Positions 10,545 through 21,975 of a stretch of DNA of 64,000 nt are shown piece after piece. The notes beneath the pieces are model-generated. The model ran no database searches, was not told where the DNA came from, and saw only the letters and a list, made by a program, of their open reading frames with translations. Both the position numbers and the translations under genes were made by a program. How positions within the stretch are numbered: position 1 is the first letter of the stretch; each line of letters begins with the position of its first letter. This DNA is from Anodontia alba (taxonomy: Eukaryota > Mollusca > Bivalvia > Lucinida > Lucinidae), in assembly GCA_964016985.1 (NCBI GenBank), contig OZ024831.1, forward strand, positions 82,455,636-82,519,635, written 5' to 3'.

Positions 10545-10560
10545 ACAAACAAACAAAAAC
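10200..10560. repeat. Simple repeats: GT run, 16-nt G run, (CA)n, (CAA/CAAA)n
   Basis: TG repeats at 10206-10235 lead into a G homopolymer. (CA)n occupies 10389-10442 and mixed AAAC/AAC 10443-10560. All long frames over this interval on both strands are low-complexity artefacts. Confidence 0.95.
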
Positions 10561-11621
10561 ACAGTAACAGCTGGATGAGTTCGTTACGCCTGCTAATATA
10601 TGTAGTTTCCTTTGTCAACCCAGAGAAACCAATAAAAAATGAATACCAGTTTGTGAGAACGAATTATCAATTCTTTAGAACAAAATCATTTTGGTCAATC
10701 AGAGAGTCTTGTAATTCGTTGGAAAAGATTAATAATTCGTGGGAAAGATTTATTTATCGGCTGGAATGAATTTGTAATTTTTGGGTACAGAATTTTTTTA
10801 ATAGAGGTCGATTTTTAAGACAAATTGTTAACTGGTGGGAAGTAGTTGTGGTCATGGTACCCAAGCCATAAATCAAACTCATAAATCCGTAAACGAATGA
10901 CGAATCAGAATGTCCAGACCTACAGACATGGACCCCAGAATATAGGGTGTAACCAGGCGTCCGCGGATAGTAAGCAAGCTTCGCCCACCATGCCCACAGA
11001 CCTGAACGAAGGAAATGTAGGTAGATGCGTATGTCCGGAAGTTTGGAAGTCTACTTATGGCTCGTCACTGGCAAAAACATCAGAAACAACTCTGGAAACT
11101 GTCACATTGTAGGGATTGACCAGATCATTACGTCTTCCATAGAACTTCTTAAGTGTTGCTACCAGTTTGTTTGTTTTTCATTTTTTTTTATTTATTTATT
11201 TATTTTTTTTTGATACCCCTGGCTCAACACCTTTGTAGTGAGCACTTTCCAACCAAATAATAATTCGTTTTTGGGAATAATAATTCGTTTACACCAATTT
11301 ATAATCCGTTTTAGGGAATTCATAATTCATTGCCACCAATAAACAATCCGTACGAAGGAATTTAAAACGGAGAAACACGTGTCCCGTAATTTTATGATCT
11401 TTTCAAAATATTATTTTCCATTATGGATCAACCTGTTGCGATCAATTATGTTTTACTTAAACGAAATTAATAGTTTTTGCACGAACGTGTATAAACTGCA
11501 TAGAGTTGAATAGAAGTGTCGCACCTTGGCGACTTTCAATGAACCGGATATACAAACTGCACTCGTCCTACAATGTATGGAATGTCATTGCTCTTTTACA
11601 TTCAATTACAACATTTCCGTA

Positions 11622-12138
11622 TTCTCCTTAAGTTTTCGGACAGACAGGCTTGGGCAAACAGTGTAGGCCCAGATCAGACGCCGTGTCTGATCAGGGTCTA
11701 CAATGTTTGCCAGCATAATGCGGCGTCTGATCAGCGTTTACACTGTTTGCAAGCATTTTGCGGCGTCTGATCAGGGTCTTTATTGTTTGCCAGCATAATG
11801 CGGCGTCTGATCAGGGTCTACACTGTTCGCCAGCATAATGCGGCGTCTAATCAGGGTCTAAATTGTTTGCCAACATAATGCAATGTCTGATCAAGTATAC
11901 ACTGTTTGGCAGTATTTTGCGGCCGCTGATCAGGGTCTTTACTGTTTGCCAGCATAATGCAGCGTCTGATTAGAGTCTACACTATTTGCCAGTATAATGC
12001 GGCGTCTAATTAGGGTGTTCACTGTTTGCCACTCATCCAGCGTTCTGTTTTTCAGACAGATCAATGGATACTAAAATTGACGTTCAATTTTAGGACAAAT
12101 ATGTTAATCCATTAAAGGTGTCCAAATATTTAGGTTAA
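11622..12138. mobile_element. Family C MITE expanded by an internal tandem array
   Basis: The left end TTAAGTTTTCGGACAGACAG and right end CCAAATATTTAGGTTAA match family C termini. Between them the usual single hairpin has been replaced by nine direct units of one hairpin arm (11683-12032), giving 517 bp instead of about 200. The paralogous element in block B (50030-50104) has the same left end but is truncated. Confidence 0.75.
11683..12032. repeat. 40-bp minisatellite inside a MITE, 9 units
   Basis: The unit is GTTTGCCAGCATAATGCGGC then GTCTGATCAGGGTCTACACT, repeating every 40-41 bp with 5-20% divergence. Each unit is exactly one arm plus loop-proximal part of the family C hairpin, so the array arose from the MITE itself. 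Confidence 0.9.
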
Positions 12139-12954
12139 ATATGGTAACAGTCATGATTAAACTTAAGAACGTGCAAGCAAAATAAATGAGTGAAAATGTA
12201 AGAAAGGATACCTAATGTCAGAATGCCCACCCGCATAGTCTGTTCAGATTCTTTGCTGTCCGTCGTTCTATCCCGCAGTATCAAATAGGTCTATGAGCGG
12301 ACAAAGGAGGCCCTTTGGAGGGCGAGCGGATGCACAGACTGATCTATACTTCGACTATCAAATGGATAAGTATCAATAACTCTTTCGTTATGTTACGTTT
12401 CAATGAGTATTTTAGTGGTAAATAGGATATAAGCTCTGGGGTCTCATTAGAATCACATTGGCATTAACTCAATTTGGTCTGGACCCCTTCCCCCTGCCCC
12501 CCACCCCCACACACACATCTATAAAAAACAAAAAAGGGTTAATGGAATACAGTGCAGACCCAGATCAGAATGTAGAGTTTGATCAGTGTATGCAAATAGT
12601 TAAGTGATTTCTTTCTCTAGGTATATCTGAATCACAGCCTGATGTACTTCAAACTGAAATCCGACTCTCCAAAAATATAGTGTTGGGGAGTTTATTCAGT
12701 CTAAAAAGAGTAAAAACCTTTGAACTCTCTAGTAATACAGCAGGAGACAATAAATGTTATATATGTATTTCTTATTTTCCATAGAAAAAGGATTTGACAT
12801 TTCAAGTGCTTTCCAGTGTAAATAATTTCCACGAAGTATTAAATCCTATTTTAGAAGTAAAATAATACGAAAATGATAAAAAAAAAAAAAAAACTCTGAA
12901 ATTCTTAATAGCATGCTAAGCCTTCTAAGCTATTAACACGATTTTTCTACTTAT
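12139..12954. other. No gene recognised
   Basis: AT-rich sequence with a C-rich tract (CCCCTGCCCCCCACCCCCAC, about 12490), a degenerate GCAGACCCAGATCAGA hairpin word at 12560, and a 15-nt A run at 12879. No domain-bearing frame. Confidence 0.5.
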
Positions 12955-14535
12955 ATTGAACACAATCACAGCACATAGTCTACCGATGACACCACGAGGA
13001 CGAGTAAATAACATAGACTGGCAATGACACTACAAGGACAAAGAAAATATTATGGTCTACCAATAGCGCCACGAGTACGAGTAAATAAAATAGTCTACCA
13101 ATTACAGCAAGAGGACGAGTAAATAACACAGTCTACCAATGACACCACAAGGAAGAGTAAATAATATAGTCTACCAATGACAACACAAGGAAGAGTAAAT
13201 AATATCGTCTAGCAATGACACCAAACGGACGGGTAAATTACATAGCCCACCAATGACACTAGAATAACATAGTATATCAATAACACCAAGAGGACGAGTA
13301 AATAACATAGTCATTCAATGACACAGAGAGGATTAGTAAATTACATAATCCACCAAGACACCACGAGGACGAGTAAATAACATAGTCTACCAATAACACC
13401 TCGAGTAGATGACACAGTCTAAAAATGACACCACTAGGACAAGTAAATAACATAGTCCACCAATGACACCACAAGGACGAGTAAATAACATAGTCTACCA
13501 ATGATATCACAAAAATAGGAAAAAAACATAGTCCTCGAATAAAACAAAGCGGACGAGTAAACCACATAATCTATCAATGACACCAAGAGGATGAGTAAAT
13601 AACATAATCTACCACTGACACAACAAGGACGAGTTTATAACAAAGTCTACCAATGACACCACCTGGACAAATTAATAACATCTACCAGTGACAACACGAG
13701 GTCGAGTTAATATCAAAATTCCCCAGTGACACCACAAGGACGAGTAAATAACATAATCTACCAATGACACTTTGAGGACGAGTAAATAACATAGTCTACC
13801 AATGACACTTTTAGGACGGTTAAATAACATAACCTACCAATGACATCAAGAGGACGGGTAAATAACATAGTCTACCTATGATACCACAAGGGCGAATAAA
13901 TAACATAGTCTACCAATGATACTATAATGACGGGTAAATAACACAGTATACCAATGACAATAGAAAGACGAGTAAATAACATAGTTTTCCAATGATACCG
14001 AGAGGATGAGTAAAGAACATAGCCTATTTATGACAGCAAGAGGACGAGTAAATCACATAGTCTACCAATGATATCAAGAGGATAACATATTCTACCAATG
14101 ACACCACAAGGATAAGTAAGGATAAGTAAATAACATAGTAAATAACATAGTTTACCAATGACACCACGAGGACGAGTAAATAACACAGTCTACCAAGGAC
14201 ACCACGAGGACGAGTAAATAACACAGTCTACCAGTGACACCACAAGGACGAGTAAATAACAAAGTCTACCAATAACACCACAAGGACGAGTAAATAACAT
14301 AGTCTACCAATAATATCACAAGGACGAGTAAATAATATAGTCTACCAATAACACCACAAGAAAGAGTAAATAACTTAGTCTACCAATGACACCACAAGGA
14401 TGAGTAAATAACATAGTCTACCAATGATAACACAAGGACGAGTAAATAACATCAATGACACAAAGAGGTCAAGTAAATAATGTATCATAGTCTATCAATG
14501 ATACAAAGAGGACGAGTAAATATATAAGTACACAT
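12955..14535. repeat. 38-bp satellite array, about 40 units
   Basis: Consensus unit GACACCACAAGGACGAGTAA followed by ATAACATAGTCTACCAAT, period 38 bp. Units vary by single substitutions and occasional 5-20 bp deletions (for example at 13264, 13395 and 14085). It is absent from block B. The minus-strand frames here read as repeated DYVIYSSSW words and are artefacts of the repeat. Confidence 0.95.
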
Positions 14536-14749
14536 CTAAAACTATTCCAGTAGTCTCGGTGGAAAATGTTTCCAGAACTCATAATTTCTTGAAGGAAGCA
14601 GTTCCTCAAGTAGTAAGAGACGATATCACGCCGTGTGACGAATGATGGTAACCCGACGTGCAAAACTTATTGACGCCATCTGAAAAAGGCTTAAACAATA
14701 CGATCGTATCAAGTAGATTCTAAAGGAATTATTTTATGCCTTGTATAGA

Positions 14750-14991
14750 TTAACCCTTAAAGCGCCAAGAAAAACTGCATCTGAAAATGTCGTCTGTTTA
14801 TGTCGTCTGCTGAATATTCTTGCAGACTTTTCAAACCTATTTTTGCATACAGGCAAACAGTGTGGACCCTGATCAGACTGCTAAAGGAGCAGTCTGATCT
14901 GGGTCCACACTGTTTGCAAAAATGACTTTTAAAATTACAAGCAGATGACAAAGCAGACGACAATAGTTGTGACTGGCGCTTTAATGGTTAA
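14750..14991. mobile_element. piggyBac-like MITE, family B, copy 2
   Basis: TTAACCCTTAAAGCGCCAA to TGGCGCTTTAATGGTTAA, 242 bp, TTAA at both ends. It differs from copy 1 (3781) by about ten substitutions and a 3-nt deletion at the hairpin tip. That similarity exceeds the divergence between blocks A and B, so this family moved after the segmental duplication. Confidence 0.85.
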
Positions 14992-15019
14992 TACACATTG
15001 AATTTTTGAGCATTTTAGG

Positions 15020-15150
15020 CAGCAAAGGATGTGAAGTTTCTTCATGCAGACAACGGAGACTCTGATAGACTACGCGCATACGCAGGCTGATTTGCGTCTT
15101 CGTTTGCGTGCACATGTCAGAAGGTCCGTTTTCTCACGTTGCGGTTCAAA
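15020..15150. repeat. Family F-type hairpin debris
   Basis: CAGACAACGGAGACTCTGATAGAC, GCGCATACGCAGGCTGATTTGCGTC and CACATGTCAGAAGGTCCGTTTTCTCACGTTGCGGTTC match the pattern seen near 3340-3460 and 35890-36070, where it precedes tandem repeat D. Confidence 0.55.
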
Positions 15151-15272
15151 ATAAATGCTAAATACATTGCAACAGCTTGCTGAGATAGATTAGATGATGT
15201 GATGTTTTGAGCGTGCAACAGAGGGTTAATGGAAAACAAAACAAAAAACAATACTTGAATATGGATTAAAGC

Positions 15273-15460
15273 TTAGCACTCTGGGTAAAATTTTTAACAG
15301 ACGACATTTTGAAATATGTTTTCTTTTTTTCCAGAAAATAGGATTAGACATTTCATGCAAATTGACTCCAGTGGACGAAATGTCAAATCCTGTTTTCTGG
15401 GAAGATTAAGAAAAATAGTTCAATATGTCGTCTGCTGAGAAATTTTACCCTGAGTGCAAA
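15273..15460. mobile_element. Hairpin MITE, family H, well preserved
   Basis: Termini TTAGCACTCTGGGTAAAATT and AATTTTACCCTGAGTGCAAA are inverted. Subterminal AGACGACATTTTGAA pairs with TTCAATATGTCGTCT. The inner stem is AATAGGATTAGACATTTC / GAAATGTCAAATCCTGTTTT. 188 bp, non-coding. No clear target duplication. Confidence 0.75.
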
Positions 15461-15511
15461 GTATAAAAGCCATAATAAAAATTGTAATTCTGGCTGTTGT
15501 CTTCTGGCTAC

Positions 15512-15622
15512 TACCCAACAGGCACACAACGTTGAAAAAACGCCGATTTACGTTGATTCAAGGCCAAGACGTTGAATTAATGTTGAGTCGACGTTATTTC
15601 AACGTTGTGTACCTGCTGGGTA
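15512..15622. mobile_element. TA-flanked MITE, family I (CCCAACAGGCACACAACGTT)
   Basis: TACCCAACAGGCACACAACG to CGTTGTGTACCTGCTGGGTA: 20-bp inverted ends with TA at both edges. The interior is made of ACGTTGA words. Other members: 50354-50444, 51849-51940 and 63525-63668. The TA target suggests a Tc1/mariner-like mobiliser (inference). Confidence 0.75.
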
Positions 15623-15624
15623 TA

Positions 15625-15800
15625 GTCTGATTCTGAGTCGTAATTTACACAAACTGCTCTGGTTTCGACATCTTTCAGAAAGTCGTTTCTTGTCTGGCAC
15701 ATTACACAGAAGAAGTATTTGCAAACTTTTGTCATGGTTTAATGCAAAACATTTTGTCGTATTTCCCTAGGAATCAAAACTTTATTTCTGTTATTTTGTT
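15625..15800. repeat. Possible distal end of segmental block A
   Basis: CTGGTTTCGACATCTTTCAG, an 'acagaagaagtattTGCAAACTTTTGTCATGGTTTAATGCAAAA' pattern and neighbouring words recur in order at 52010-52110 (CTGGTTTCGACATCTTTCAG, TGCTAAATTTTGTTATGATTTAATGCAAAA). In both places a family I MITE lies just upstream. This may extend the A/B duplication to 15.8/52.1 kb. Confidence 0.5.
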
Positions 15801-15939
15801 TTTAAATTATAGATTGAGTACATTGGAGGCAGGCTTTCAACAAGTTCCACTTCTTAAAAAAATCTGAAATGTTCACAATACTTTTAGGAAACATCATTAA
15901 GTACCAATTAATAGAGAAAACTAAACCATATTTTCAGAT

Positions 15940-16063
15940 ATATGAATTAAAAAAAAAAAAAAAAAATAAAATAAATATATAAAATAAATAAATAAAATAA
16001 TAATAATAATAAAAAAAAAAAAATAAAAAAATAAAACGACAATTTTTTAGAATTTGTATGGTC

Positions 16064-16105
<42 letters not shown>
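15940..16105. repeat. A-rich then T homopolymer tracts
   Basis: AAATAAAATAAT-type low complexity (15948-16035) followed by a 33-nt T run at 16070-16102. Probably two retroposon tails in opposite orientation, but no bodies are recognisable. Confidence 0.85.
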
Positions 16106-16689
16106 TTTATTCAGTTTTAGGGGAAAAATTTAAGAACAAACATAGAGACAGAAAAGACAAACACAAGAAGATTTGTAAAGTGTGATTATTCTTGGTAAAG
16201 GGACACTAAATAAAAGTAAGTACCAAATGCCAAAGGCCTAGTCCTTCTAGTTTCACACAAGAAGATTTTCAAACTTGAGTTTTCCCATACGAGTCTATGT
16301 AAGACAAGTGATCTGTGAGATGGAGCCATTTTGATTGCAGGACATACGTAATTCAAACAACCTTGGTAGAGGTTGGGGGGACTCCTTTTCTCGGACAATT
16401 AAAACTGGCTCTGATATACTCCGTGTTAGAATAATGCCACTACTGGTCACCACTCGCCGTAGAAGAATAATGTTCTGTAAGGATTTAATCACGTATAGAT
16501 GTAACATACTAAATCTGAATACGTGTGTTCTAGTACCCAGAGTAGCATGGTTCACAAGGCTGCGGTAATACAGTGCCCGACTTGTACAACATCTCCCATT
16601 TCCCTGAGGACAAGTAAGAAATTTCAATGTATTTGTCCTGTGACAAGGACTTCATAGCTCTAGCTAAGAATAGTATTCAGATTATTACT
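16106..16689. other. No gene recognised
   Basis: Frames of 77 and 110 codons on opposite strands overlap here. Neither has a domain, a codon-bias signal I can judge, or splice context. Left unassigned. Confidence 0.4.
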
Positions 16690-16800
16690 TTTCCTATTTC
16701 TCGAAGAAAATATATGTTGTGGCTACTCATTAGAAGCGCCTTACCGAGGCGCTTCTAATGAGTATCCACAATATGTATTTTCTACGAGAAATAAGAAAAC
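16690..16800. repeat. Perfect-core hairpin related to family A
   Basis: CTACTCATTAGAAGCGCCTT / ACCGAGGCGCTTCTAATGAG forms a 110-bp palindrome bounded by CCTATTTCTCGAAGAAAATA and TATTTTCTACGAGAAATAAG. The layout is that of the family A core, but with different stem bases and without family A termini. A similar one is at 24064-24186. Confidence 0.75.
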
Positions 16801-19340
16801 AATATCAATTATCTGGCAAGTAAATCTGTGTTGGGTGAGTGGATTTTGACCATTTACTTGTCCTTAGACAAGCAATAAAATTTGATAATTCCACAAACCT
16901 GCTAGTACCACTGGTGACTTGACAAATACAGACCTTTTGTGCTTCTTCACATTCGATCAGGTTCTCTTTTGTTCTCAATCTCAATACACACTTTTACCTA
17001 ATTCTCATATTAACGCCCATTCTCATGTTATCATTCACCCTTCAATACTTATATAGGGAAATAGCCAACATTTCAAAGTAAGTTTTAAAGCAACTACCAT
17101 CTAAAATAAACATATTTATTACTTATTTCTTGCAAAATATTATTTCCAAACACTTTCTAGAGCAAAAGTGTACAAGATGCAAAATTTCCTAATTTTCAAG
17201 GGGGTTCCCCTGATAATATGTATTTTATAACAAAACGACAAGTTCTAAAATGAAAAAAAAAAAAACAAAAAAAAAAAACAACAACAAAAAAAAAAAAAAA
17301 AACAACAACAACAAAAAAAAAAAAAAAAATACTTGCACACAGATTGGGATGATTGACAGTTCTGTAGAAATAAACAAGCGAAAGCAAACTTGTTTTTGGG
17401 AAGTTATTTTGAACAATGTACTCAGGGTAGACGATAAGAAGCACCCAAACATGCACAAAAAGTTTGTTAAATCTGGGAAAATATCAAATTACAGATTTTC
17501 TTGTAACTGCTTGAAGACGTCATTCACTTGACAACATACTGAAACCTGAAATAAAATCATCTGACTTTGATTTCTTATTGACAGTTCCTCTGTGGGAGAT
17601 AATTGGAGAAATCAGCATATATACCCTGAATATTAGCACGCTTTCACTCCATAAATGTTTTACCCGTCCATTTTACTGCCTTAATACTACGGGATGCTCA
17701 AATGTAGTGACCAGATTGTAGGAATATGCGGATACAAGTCTTTTTGCGTTGATTGCAAAAAATGTAAGATCCGTTTTAATTTCTATATGACCATCTGTTG
17801 CCATTTCCAGTTCGGTCGTAAATAAAATGACAAACATTTGATAGAATATCTTATTGTTGTCTCTTACTAACATACCGTATTACACCTAATTATCGCACTG
17901 CGCGCTTAGGGTTTTTCAGAATTACTGAAAACACTCGTAGTAAAATATCCACCTAATATGGGCATATTTTCGAGAAAGATCAGCAGAGGACTTCATGTAT
18001 TTCATGATGCCGATGCGATTTTTCCCCGATTTTCTTTAAATTCTTTTAATAATAATACTTATAATTTCTTAATAATAATTATATAAGCTTAAGTTGTCGG
18101 TACTCATTTGAAATGTCTCGACCATGTCGAGGCAATTCATATTAACAACGTATGCTTTCATCAAGAAGTCAACAAAAGTACAAAAAAGTCGAAACAAGTG
18201 TGAAGACTAAAATTTGCTTGACTGTGCGTTTATAGGGGTATGTGCGGTAAATTAGGTCGAAAACAGTACGTCACAGGCTTGAAGAATGTATTGTTAGGCT
18301 GTTTGGTGAAAATAAACATAACAGAATCAGAGAGCATATTGTTGTGTTGTTTCGTAAAATCAGATTCAGCTTCATTTTGTTTTCCCATAAACTTCTGGAA
18401 ACATTACAGAAAGTAAGTCACTACAGGTATCACGTTATTAAACCGTTTACCGCCTGCTTTCTAAAAAAAGACTCCGTTTTTGAATTTGGGCAGAACAGAA
18501 TGACTTCGAAATTTTTACCTTTTTCAAATTAAGTTTTCGCGATAGTTTTTAAATGTAAGTTCAAAATAAATAATAAATAAATAAATAGATAATCAAATAA
18601 TTAAATGAAATTCTGAATTCTGTAAGTCCGTGATTAACATACGTGTGCACTTTTGAGTAATGTATACTATCGATAGCCTAAGTCTCTCTTATTTTTTCAA
18701 GAAAACTGACAGGATCATTTAAGAATCATTTTATTTGGACAATTCTAATGATATTTAAGAATGTGGACTTTTGTGAAAAACAAAGAGTAATCATATTTAT
18801 TATATACAAAGTAATGAAACATAAAATAAAATGCATATTTCGAAAAAGTTATTTTTTCACTAGTGAAAATATAAAACTTATCTTTTCACTCCTCTGAGCA
18901 GTGAAAAATATAAGATCTGGAACTACTTTTTTTCTTATTTACATTAATGGTCATTATGCACGAGTGAAAATTTGAATGTTTTCATTACACGAGATGAAAA
19001 TTTTTATGGTATTCACTGAAAAAGACTAAATTTTCTTTTTATTTTATTGTTTACACGCCAATGCGCGTTTCTGACGTCATAACTAACGTCACCAAACAAA
19101 ACATGAACGTCATGGCGTCGACGCTCAGTGCTTAACATGTTAAACGCTGGAGAAAACAAAAAACAAAAAGTTTCGGCAAATCAAAATAATTTTGATATCA
19201 ACATGTTCCTTACATTCTAACTAATGTCATGCGGTTCTTATATGTCACCGCTAAGGGACAAAACTGCGTGTCAGACTTCCCCTTGCAAATGCAAGATTTG
19301 CATCTCTTCTATCGAAAGTGATGTATATAATAAAAAGAAA
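16801..19340. other. No gene recognised; low-complexity and TTTCACT-rich stretch
   Basis: Holds A-rich tracts with ACA (17250-17330), an eroded family A-like hairpin (GTCGGTACTCATTTGAAATG / TGTCGAGGCAATTCATATTA at 18095-18155), AAATAAATAAAT (18565), and a 18840-19060 stretch rich in inverted TTTCACT / AGTGAAAA words, probably a relic of the hairpin element at 19341. The frame at 17250-17531 is driven by poly-Lys codons. Confidence 0.45.
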
Positions 19341-19490
19341 ATTCAAATGTTTGTCGTGAATATGACTTTTATTTCATCTCGTGAAGTGAAAAAAATGTAT
19401 ATTTCATTCGTGCCTTAGGCACTCATGAAATATACATTTTTTCACTTCACTCGATGAAATAAAAGTTATAGTCACTCCAAACATTTGAAT
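19341..19490. repeat. 150-bp hairpin (MITE-like)
   Basis: ATTCAAATGTTTG pairs with CAAACATTTGAAT at the outer ends. ACTTTTATTTCATCTCGTGA, AGTGAAAAAAATGTATATTT and ATTCGTGCCT pair with their inverses around the centre at about 19415. Pairing is interrupted by only a few mismatches. No coding. Confidence 0.8.
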
Positions 19491-19602
19491 ATCCTCTATA
19501 TATTTCATCTTTTAGTTATAAATTTGATCTCGGGTTCTGACGTTCATTGAGGTGTAGAAGGAAATTTCTTTTCGGCGGATCGAAAACCGCTAAACCTATA
19601 TT

Positions 19603-19880
19603 CATTACGAAAACACGCCTATTCAAATATACTGAGAATTTAACAATCCAAAACTAAAAATTTTCAGATAAAAAATTCTGATAATTTTCATATTTCAGCT
19701 CAAAACATAGATTGTGGGTACTCGTTAGAACCGCCTCGGCGAGGCGGTTCTAACGAGTACCCACAATCTATGTTTTTCAGCAGAAATAAGAAAAATAATG
19801 TATACCCCTATAAACCCCAGTTTTGCTATATAAAATGGGGTTTAAGGGGGTCAACATTATATAGACATGTTTTCGTGATG
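19603..19880 (+). mobile_element. Hairpin MITE, family A
   Basis: Complete 278-bp copy, CATTACGAAAACACGCCTAT to ATAGACATGTTTTCGTGATG. The hairpin core (19705-19770) is perfect over 33 bp per arm. A 76-codon frame starting inside it is spurious. Confidence 0.85.
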
Positions 19881-21600
19881 TTTAATTACAGTGGAACCAA
19901 TGAATATATCAAACTTGAAAGCCCTCTCAGACGTTGGACCTGTCTGTCTGTACAACTTTTATCAAAAAAAAATTTTTCTTTTAAATCAACGTGTATTTAA
20001 AACGTTATGGCAAAATATGAACTTGAAAAAGAAGAAAATTTAGACTTTAGTATTATTTTCTGCAGATTTTAATATCATTTTCTGCTTAATAATGCATACA
20101 TTTAAAATCCAACACATATATAATTCGTACTCATTAACTGACCCGTGTTCAGTAGTTAAAATAAATGTTGTTTCTTGAGTCCAGTGCCAAGAACCCAACG
20201 TTTTCTGGGCTATATGCTAAACATGTCTTATAATCAAAAATTAACCCTGGTCCTGCTGTTCCCGGTGATGCCCTGACTTTGCAAACACTGTAGGTCCAGA
20301 CCAGTTTGCTTCTGATCTGGATCTACATTGTTTGTTTCAGTATATGAATTTATATCAACAAACCTGAATCAAGTAATATGATCGGCTGACAATTAGAAAT
20401 GTGCATGGCGTTGACCAGCCCCTTCATTACTCCCATGTGGTACTTTGAACCTTTTCACTGAATGATGCAATTCAGTTCTGAGATATTTTAGCTTTTGGAG
20501 ATATTTTCTAGCACTGGAAGTTCTTTTTCGTTCGCACATTTGTTTTAAATAACATGCCCAGGTGTGGTGTACTTGCTTATGAATAAGGGACCGGCATTAA
20601 TTATGGCCACGGGCTGAGTGAAGTACTTTTATCCATTTTCAGAGGACTCCCTCTTTTCAAACATTTTTATCAGCTAATCTGCTGTCCCTCTTTCGACCAC
20701 AGCATTTTTTAATATCTTCCCCCTCCTCTACCTCAACCTCCAACTTCTTTTCTGAAATACAGCTTTCCGGACAACATAAAAATCCCATATATATCCTCAC
20801 TGAGAGCAGTTTTCAGCCCAGTGAATAGATCTGATGTTCTCCGGCTTGCGCGCGCCTTACAGTGACTAATGATTTCTAAAATTATATAGGCGTAAAAAAT
20901 AGCCGTGTTTCCGCTAACTCGACCGACTGTTTCAAACACCCGACTCTGCTATTTTTATCAATAAAAATGCAAAATAATAAAGTAAAGCACCGACTCTCAA
21001 GAAATACCTGTATTTCATAAAATTACAGGCCCGACCCTGTTCTTTTCCTAAAGAAAAATAGAAAAAAAAAAACAAACTCCTCTCTACCGACCAATTTTTT
21101 TTTCAGCATGTTAGCGGAAACACAGCTTTTTTTTTTTTAACGTATCAACTTTTAGTGACATCGCCAGTAGTGACGCTGAAGTCTACGCGCGCTTTTTATA
21201 TTAATGGGATCTGTTGTTAACTGTTTTTGCCAGTTATCAAGAAGAAAAAAAAAAAAAAAAACAAACAAACAAAAAAACACCAACAACAAAAAAAGAAACA
21301 ACAACAAAAAAACAAACTATATAATAAATCAATTATTGACTATTGAGATATTAGATATGATGTACATATCCACCATTGAATATAATATTGACCTCGGCTA
21401 TCGTCTCGGTCAATATTGGTATTCCCTGGCGGCTATCAACGTCATATCCAATAGAATTGTAAGATAAGTATTCTTATCTTATCATGCTCATTGTAACATG
21501 ATTAGGATATGAAAGTCAAGCTTCCGTACAGAAAATCCTAAGAGACTTGACCATAAGAAACTATAGTCAAACTCAAATGAGTACATAGAATCGACAAAAA
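19881..21600. other. No gene recognised
   Basis: Holds a GCAAACACTGTAGGTCCAGA ... GATCTGGATCTACATTGTTT hairpin (20285-20335), GATAATGATTT-like AT-rich sequence, and A-rich tracts (21062, 21245-21320). TTTCCGCTAAC (20912) and TTAGCGGAAACACAGC (21111) form a distant inverted pair around CCGACT words, possibly an eroded element. Short frames show no domain. Confidence 0.45.
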
Positions 21601-21780
21601 CTATTTTGTTATCAATATATAAAAGACTTTGTATTTGATCCAGGCTGTGCCCCTACTGCAAGGCTGAAAAGACAATAAGACCTTTGTTTTTATTGATAAA
21701 AGACTTTGTATTTGATCCAGGCATAATCCAAAAGGCAATGCTGAAGGGACAACAAAACCTTTGTTTTTATAAATAAATAT
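21601..21780. repeat. About 95-bp tandem duplication
   Basis: AAAAGACTTTGTATTTGATC CAGGC occurs at 21620 and 21700, and ACCTTTGTTTTTAT at 21680 and 21758, so a unit of about 80-95 bp is repeated twice. A 117-codon minus-strand frame crosses it and includes both copies, so I do not call it a gene. Confidence 0.7.
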
Positions 21781-21812
21781 GCAATAGGTATTATCATTTG
21801 TTCCCAAGGGTA

Positions 21813-21975
21813 ACCTTAATATAGGGATCAAACATGGTTTTGCATGCATTAACATTCGCAGGTCCCGTCGGAGGTGTTGAAAACCGAGGCCGGAGGCCGC
21901 GGTTTTCAACACCTCCCAAGGGACCTGGCTAATGTTAATGCATTGAAAAACCATGTTCGATCTCTATTATTGCAT
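21813..21975. repeat. 163-bp hairpin element
   Basis: AATATAGGGATCAAACATGG...TTTTGCATGCATTAACATT...GGTCCCG...GGAGGTGTTGAAAACCG on the left pairs with CGGTTTTCAACACCTCC...GGGACCT...AATGTTAATGCATTG...AACCATGTTCGATCTCTATT on the right. The tip is GGCCGGAGGCC at about 21890. Termini adjoin TATGCAATA / TATTGCATA, so the inverted similarity probably continues to 21780-21978. MITE-like. Confidence 0.8.

Larger units (their letters stand above)
8205..11670. repeat. Segmental duplication block A, part 2
   Basis: Collinear with 46921-50075 in the same orientation. Shared in order: ATTTAAATAGCTAACTAT; the 44-bp minisatellite; a family C MITE; CTTCATAAAC.ACAGGTATAT; GTGGGTTCTCAC; GAGAAAATG; a family A MITE (opposite orientations); CGAAG.TCCCGATC; CATTTTGGTCAATCAGA; GAGAAACACGTGTC; GCACGAACGTGTATAAA; GGAATGTCATTGC; and GTTTTCGGACAGACAGGC. 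No coding sequence is conserved, so what duplicated is intergenic or intronic DNA. Confidence 0.75.

Noticed and set aside
11683..14535. CRISPR-like regularly spaced repeats
   Set aside because: Units are contiguous tandem repeats without unique spacers, in eukaryotic-type DNA.
13277..14663. Minus-strand frames of 64-96 codons with DYVIYSSSW repeats
   Set aside because: Entirely inside the 38-bp satellite; the unit length is not a multiple of three, so frames shift between units.
16335..16627. Opposed 77- and 110-codon frames
   Set aside because: No recognisable domain, no splice or start context, and the two strands compete; not enough for a gene call.
21601..21954. 117-codon minus-strand frame
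   Set aside because: It crosses a tandem duplication and one arm of a long hairpin; the peptide is internally repeated and lacks a domain.
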